Program-made: the position numbers and the translations under genes
In this document: positions 24,574 to 31,800 of the stretch, piece by piece
Layout of the letters: each line of letters opens with the position of its first letter
Numbering within the stretch: position 1 is the stretch's first letter
Assembly: GCF_010015445.1 (NCBI RefSeq)
Contig: NC_053123.1
Coordinates: 2,788,579-2,852,578 of the forward strand
Direction of reading: 5' to 3'
Length of the DNA: 64,000 nt
Source: Perca fluviatilis
Lineage: Eukaryota > Chordata > Actinopteri > Perciformes > Percidae
The notes under the pieces: model-generated
What the model saw: only the letters and a program-made list of their open reading frames with translations
What the model was told of the DNA's origin: nothing
Databases searched by the model: none

Positions 24574-27500
24574 GAGAGAGAGATCATTTAGATTTTTAAG
24601 CAATTAAAAACGTCCAAAATCTATCTTACACTGTATCTTCAAAGCTCAAGACTTATTTGAACTGTGTTGATGCAATAACAGTTTGTTTTAAATCACGTGT
24701 CAAACTCCAGGCCCGCGGGCCAAATCCGGCCCGTTGCAGATTTAGATCAGGCCCGAATATCAATTTAGGTTCACAATACGTTTTGGCCTGCATAGTTGTG
24801 CGCCAAACCAAAAACACAGGAAAGTGTTTTTTAAACTGCAATTACCTTACATTCAAAGCAGAATATGGCAGATTTGCCGACTTCACTTCAAAAAAAAAAG
24901 TGACAAATGTCTGAGAAAGCCACAAAAAAGTCGGAACAAAAACAGCAAAAATTAGGAAAAAAAGCTCCCAAAATGTAAAAAAATAAAAAAAAAAAAATGA
25001 AAAAGAAATGCACTAACAAAAAGCATGTCAATAAACTCTACATGTCTGGTGAGATTCTCTTTTTCCAGTGTGGCCCTTAGAGCTTGACATCCGTGTTTTA
25101 AATGAATGTACTTTGCTACTATTAAGATTTTTTTTTTGTACTTCATTTGTGCTCACACTGGCCCTTCACCTCATGCTGGTTGTTTACTGGACAGAGTCAT
25201 TACTGGCAGGATGGAGCTGTTAATGGAGTACAGTCAAAACAGGTCACACCCCAGTCCGCTTGTCACTTCAGTCAGGCGCAGTGGGACTCGTTTGTGCTGT
25301 TGCTAGCAGCAGGATATGAGCCAAATTGGTTTTATTTTGTTATTCTGGGTTTTCTTAGCTGGCTACTAAATCAGGGTGGGAACTTAGCCCCCGCCACCAG
25401 CCAATGGCGGGTACTTTTTCAAAGTGGCGGGTGACTTTGCCTTGTTTACCAGCCAGAGTGGCAGGTGGATTGTAAAACATTCCTTGTAACGGATTGGACA
25501 GCTTTTGTCAAAGAATGCTGTTGCTAAGTAACAATGCTTATAGGAGTCGCGTTATGGTACTGCTAATGAATCTCCAACATTTACGGATTTTGCTGCTTCA
25601 TAATAAAAACATTCAAATACCAAAATAACAGAGGACTTTTATTGTGAAGAACTTATAGGAAATGAAAACGTTAATTAAAACCGCATATTTCCGTCAACTC
25701 CAGACTTCTGTCGAGTAGTTTTCAGCGCTAGTCCATGACACCGTGTAGCTGAGTTGAGGTACAAACGGAAAAAAAATGTGGCAACATATCCCTGGTGTTA
25801 AGAGGTCCGCCGCGGAGTCAGCAGTAGCTATGAATGTACTCTCTGCTGCTCAGTCCCCGACAAGAAGGAGTTGGGTGAGTCATGAATATGCATTGTGGAA
25901 GTAGCCTACGTGCTAACGCTGCTGCAGCTCCTTCTGGTCGGTTATTGGCTGGAACACTGTTTGTTATGATTGGTGGTGCAGGTTGGCACAGTTTGTTTTT
26001 GTTGGCGTTTGTGGAGCCTGGGCTGTCTACAGAGACTGCGTTTTTTTACAGTGTGTTCAGGGGACAGGCAGCTAGCAGATAGTGAGGAGATGTTTTTTAC
26101 AGTGTGTTCAGGGGACAGGCAGCTAGCAGACAGTGAGGAGATGTTTTTTACAGTGTGTTCAGGGGACAGGCAGCTAGCAGACAGTGAGGAGATGTTTTAC
26201 AGTGTAGCAAGGTACAGGCAGCTCCAGCAGACAGTGAGGAGATGTTTTTGCGTGTTCAGGGGACAGGCAGCTAGCAGATAGTGAGGAGATGTTTTTACAG
26301 TGTGTTCAGGGGACAGGCCAGCTAAGATAGTGAGGAGATGTTTTTACAGTGTGTTCAGGGACGACAGCCAGCCAGAAGTGAGGAGATGTTTTTACAGTGT
26401 GTTCAGGGGACAGGCAGCTAGCAGACAGTGAGGATATGTTTTTACAGTGTGTTCAGGGGACAGGCAGCTAGCAGACAGTGAGGAGATGTTTTACAGTGCG
26501 TTCAGGGCGACAGCTAGCAGTGAGGAGATGTTTTTTACAGTGTGTTCAGGGGACAGGCAGCTAGCAGACAGTGAGGAGATGTTTTTACAGTGTGTTCAGG
26601 GGACAGGCAGCTAGCAGATAGTGAGGAGATGTTTTTTACAGTGCGTGTGGGGACAGGCAGCTAGCAGATAGTGAGGAGATGTTTTTACAGTGTGTTCAGG
26701 GGACAGACAGCTAGCAGACAGTGAGGAGATGTTTTTTACAGTGTGTTCAGGGGACAGGCAGCTAGCAGATAGTGAGGAGATGTTTTTTACAGTGTGTTCA
26801 GGGGACAGGCAGCTAGCAGATAGTGAGGAGATGTTTTTTACAGTGTGTTCAGGGGACAGACAGCTAGCAGATAGTGAGGAGATGTTTTTTACAGTGTGTT
26901 CAGGGGACAGGCAGCTAGCAGATAGTGAGGAGATGTTTGCTGGATGTGACAAAAAATGTAGGGCTGTCAAACAATTAATTTTTTTAAAAGCGATTAATCG
27001 CTGAATTTCTATAGTTAATCGCATGTTTTATCACATGATTAAGATTCTATTATTTTGCAATTCAGAACCGTTTTTAAGTACATATTAACAATGGAAAGCA
27101 ATTCTTAGGAATTGATTGGGAATCAAATGAATGCAAAGTAAATTACTTTATGAACTTGATTTTAAGATTTATTTACTGAAACAAAAGAAAAAAAAAAAAT
27201 AAGGCTACTAAACAACAGTCAGGAACTTGTTTATTGTTAAGGCCATATGGTCAAAATTAAAGATTTAATAATAATGTAATAACTATAACCTATTTCAACA
27301 GTAAATTGCTGTTGAATGACAAAAACAATTACCACATGGGAAAAGGGTATTTTGCAATTACTGTGAATGCACCACAAGGCTACCCGTTTGAAGTGAACGC
27401 ACCATCTGTATTGTTTAATTCCGACAAAGGCAGCTGCTGCGCTGCAGAGCAGACTGTTAGGTCCCGCTGTTGGAATCCTCCACAGTGAAATACAGTCACA

Positions 27501-28838
27501 CTTTACACTGTTTAACGTTAGCTGTCAGCATTTTAACCCTGTTTAATCCAGCTGCTAGCTAAAGGTAGGCTAACGTTACCTGCTGTCAGGTGTAGTGTAA
27601 AGTCAGGCACCGAAATGAGGCACCGAAATTTTCGTTCTTATTCGGTCTTGTTACTACCGTTTAGTTCGGCACGTTTCGGTACCCAACCCTACTTACCAGA
27701 GTCAATATAGTGTGCAGTAACTTCTAAATAATTTGATTACTCACTGACGTCCAGTGAGCACCGGTTGATGAGACAGCGTTTGCACTTTGCACTTTGGTTT
27801 CAATAACAGGTCGGTGATATTTTAATTTGGCTTTACACAATGTGCCTATGGCTGTCAACTTGTCTATGAGCCGTCCGGGAGTTTTGGAAAATAAAAAGCG
27901 CCATTTAGTTGCTGCTGTCTTTCTCCATCATGCCTGCAGCAGTAGGATGTGTTAGGAGCAAGTATGATAAGTAAAGGTGTGGCAAAGGGTCAAAATAGTA
28001 GCCTGTTAGGCACAACGTGAAGCCGGGTGAAGTGAAAAGAAGTTAATAAATGGCGGCATGCGATTAAAAAAAATGAGCTTGTTATGCTCGGCCCTTAATC
28101 GCATCGCGATTAACGAGTTAATGCTGACAGCCCTAAAAAAAAATGTTGTAGCCTAAAAAACTAACTTAGAGCACCTTTAATATATCTTAGCAGAACTTAA
28201 AATCAACACTTCTGATGGGACAGGTAGGGCTGGGCGGAGAAAATCAAATATCACGATATTTTTGACCAAATACCTCGATATCTATACCGCAACGAAATTG
28301 TAGTGTTGACTATTGGTGCTTTCACTAAATATTTACACAATGAGATTTTTGATAAATAATCATCAGTAATGTGGATATAATGACTACGTGGGTAAAGGTA
28401 GGGTGACCAAACGTCCTCTTTTGCCCGGACATGTCCACTTTTTACCGACTGTCCAGTTTTGACTGCTTTTCATGGGACCATTAAGCGTGTACTTAAATTG
28501 ACTGGCGCTTTACACACAATACTACGGTACTTTGTTGTGTGACGTAATTCCCGAGAGGCTGCTTTGTGGGAGGCTCTGCGATGCGCACATAACCTACACA
28601 GGGACCAGACGGACAGGGACCAGAGCAGACAGGGACCAGAGCAGACAGGGACCAGAGCAGACAGGGGAGCAGCATGGCACACTAAATGCTGAAGTGTTTC
28701 CTGCTCCAGATTTCCTACCGTGGTCAGAAAACACAGGAGTAGAACTACTTCACTACTGCACTTAAGTACTAAAAGGCTGTTTCTGTACTCTACTGGAGTA
28801 TTCGCCGTCACTCTCTCACTTCTCCCTCGCTCTAGTCT

Positions 28839-28876
<38 letters not shown>

Positions 28877-31800
28877 TCACAGTTGAACTGCTAAATAAAT
28901 GTCCCACGTAGAGTCCCGGTCGGGACAAGACAAGTGGGAGGCGGAGTGCACCGTGTGCAAAGCTGGCACATATGTTTCAGTGTCTTTATTACTTATCTTA
29001 TTACATTGAAAAGGTATTGAGAGATATTTTGTTGAAGCTGGATTTCCTAACACAGAATAGGTCATTTTTAGAACATTATTTATTTTAAAAGAGAGCTATT
29101 ATTTTGTTACATGTTTTATTTTATTATAGAAGTTAGTTTTGCACCATTGAGGCATAATAAAGCATGTTCATTAACCTCTGAGAAGCCTGTCTGGATTTGT
29201 GCCTCGAGGCCAGGCGCCCTCTTTTTTGGAAATCAAAATATGGTCACCCTAGGTAAAGGCAAATAATAGAACAGCTAGAACAGTCTGGTAAGTTCAGAAA
29301 AGTACAGCACTTTACTGTAATGCAGCCTTTAAAACCAGGAAAAGACAACACTTATGCCATATTACTATATAAAAGACATCCAAAATCTAAGACAATATCT
29401 AGTCTCATATCACGATATCAATATAATATCGATATATTGCCCAGCTCTATTGACAGGTAAGGTTGTTTGACAAAGCGATGAATACTGGATCAAATTCTGG
29501 GGATGTAAAAGGCCTTTTTTTACTTGTCGTAGTGGGAAACGCACAGCCGTTACTAATAACATTAATAATGGGGATGTGATTATACCAGCATTAACAATAC
29601 CAGGGCCCTGAAAGGGAAGCAGCTGAATGGAATTCAGCCATCATTCATTTGATTATTTACACACGTGGTTTTCCTACTGTGGCATGTCACCATGTCTATC
29701 TGAACGAGGTTATGATCGATGCAGTGTTTCTGTGCCGATACCAAACCGCTAAAATTGTCATTACCTTACTTTAGTGACTTTATGGCACGGATTCTGGTGA
29801 AACTGGATCATATTTTATGAAGAAAGTGTATTCTGGTTTTCCCTCCGATACACCCCGGCTGCTCTGCCTCAACTCTGTGACTTGACATCATTGATAGCAC
29901 TAGGGTTGTGCCAATGGACGATATCATCGTCCATCGTGACGGTTGACCAGCATCACGATGGAGAGCCACCATCGTGATGCCACGCCCCCCACCCCGTCAG
30001 AAAAACGCTAATCCTAGTGGACGGGAAACTGACAACTGCGTCGGTCTTAAACTAGCGACAAGCTACGTGCAACCTATTTGTAGTGATACAGCCTCTCTCT
30101 CCCTGTCAGTATAGTAGCTCGCTCTACCTGGACTAGTAATGTATCAGCATGCGGTAACCAGGCTCTGCGCCTTGCCTTGGACACAGCTGTCTCGAGCGAG
30201 AGAAAAAGCGTTAACGTAGAACGCTATCACACTTTCCTTTACCCCCCTAACTTTTTTGTGCTTATACTACTGTGTGCATGCATGAATAAGTAAGTCTGAT
30301 GACGATGTTATGTAGGATTTATGAATGTACGTTAGCAACAGTAGGCTAATTCACAAGGGTGCTATTTAATGTGTGAGCTAATACTGCGCATCTGTTCATG
30401 TGCAGAGTTAGGTTTCTGTTTATTGAATGCGTTATTCAGTGCTAATATAACCGAGAATGTAGTTTAAACTCAGAAATGGTATATTAGGTTATTACTGTCG
30501 CTCTGTTAAAGGCAAACGTTCCACTTTCCTGTCGTTAAGCAGATAACGGACATCTGATTGAGTCTAGACTTTACGGCACTGTAGTTAAGTGAAAGTAGGT
30601 CAAGTTGTTATTTACTGCCCCTACCAAGGCCAGTATTTAATACTGTCTATTTACAGAGGGCATTGAAATGTATGTCAGATTGTTTCTATGTTAATTGTTA
30701 GCCCATAGTAGTAGAAACAAATATGTATGTAAAAAAGAAGCCCCCCCCAACACTGACGATATCAGGGCTTAAAGTGAAAAAAAAATCCTGAGCCTGAAAC
30801 TTTTTTGGAGGGGGTGGGGGTGGGGGGTAAAGTCCTTACATCACACATCACAATCACAACTTTGCATTTAGCTTTTCATAAACTCTGGGACAAGGCTGTT
30901 ATGTTTAAATAACTCAGGCATGAAAAAGGGTCAGGGGTGAAAAAGGTGAGAAGGATATTACCCCTCTAGGGGGATCCGGGGGCATGCTCCCCCCAGACGA
31001 AAATTTAAAATATTCCATATTTTAAAGCATCAATCTGATGCATTTTGAGATGCGTTTTTTGCCAACCAACAGTGTAATATTTCAATATGCACTCATTAAA
31101 GTTAATTTGACTGGCAAAACAGTTAAAGTCCTTCTGACATTACACAATAATAAAAGTCATAATTTTTAAAAACTAAAACGTTTTGGATCAAATTTTACTT
31201 CTTCCAACCATATATTAAATTAAGAGTCAATGTGGATTTACATATTGCAATAATATCATAATCCTACAATGAATCATTGTGAATACTAAAATTTACTACT
31301 TTGGCCAGGTCATCATCAAAAAAGCGAATTAGTACATTCAAGATTTTGTCCATGTTGATATTAGCTGCTTTATTTACATTTATTAAAAACGTTGCATTGT
31401 TTATCTTTTCATATAGCTAGACGTCTAAACTCTGGGACAATGCCATTATGTTTAAATAGCTGCCATGCTGAGTCCAAACAGACAGCTTTGTCAAGGCAGT
31501 TTGGGCTTCAGATAGCTACAGTGAACGTGCACACACGTATTGTTTGTTTCACGGTCGGTCAGCGAAGGAACAGTCGCAGTCGCAACGGTAGCCGTCGTTG
31601 CCGGTAACGTACTCGTATGACAGAGTGCATGGACCGAAGCTTTGGGACTAGCATCTACTGACTAGCCAGCACTGTCTTACCGCTGCTCCGTCCAGTGTCT
31701 TCCTTGGTAATGCGCTGCTGAAGCAAGCACCCGGCTCCCTCAGTTTGAGGCACCAAGTGCTAAACGGCTTCCCTTCTCCAGCCTTTTCCTCTTGTCCTCT

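Larger units (their letters stand above)
25650..28176. mobile_element. TTAA-class MITE, enlarged by a minisatellite and an hAT insertion
   Basis: The right end is TAGAGCACCT followed by TTAA (28177-28180). GTCATGAATATGCATTGTGG, GGAACACTGTTTGTTATGAT and the CAGGCAGCTAGCAG unit belong to one familiar teleost element. The left boundary is uncertain. The core has expanded into a tandem array (26047-26935), and an hAT sits at 26959-28135. Confidence 0.65.

Noticed and set aside
26047..26935. CRISPR-like array
   Set aside because: The units are head-to-tail with no unique spacers and lie in a eukaryotic intron.
25970..27024. Repeat proteins of 17-residue units on both strands
   Set aside because: These are by-products of a 51-bp minisatellite. 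No start context, no splice support, and copies break the frame elsewhere.
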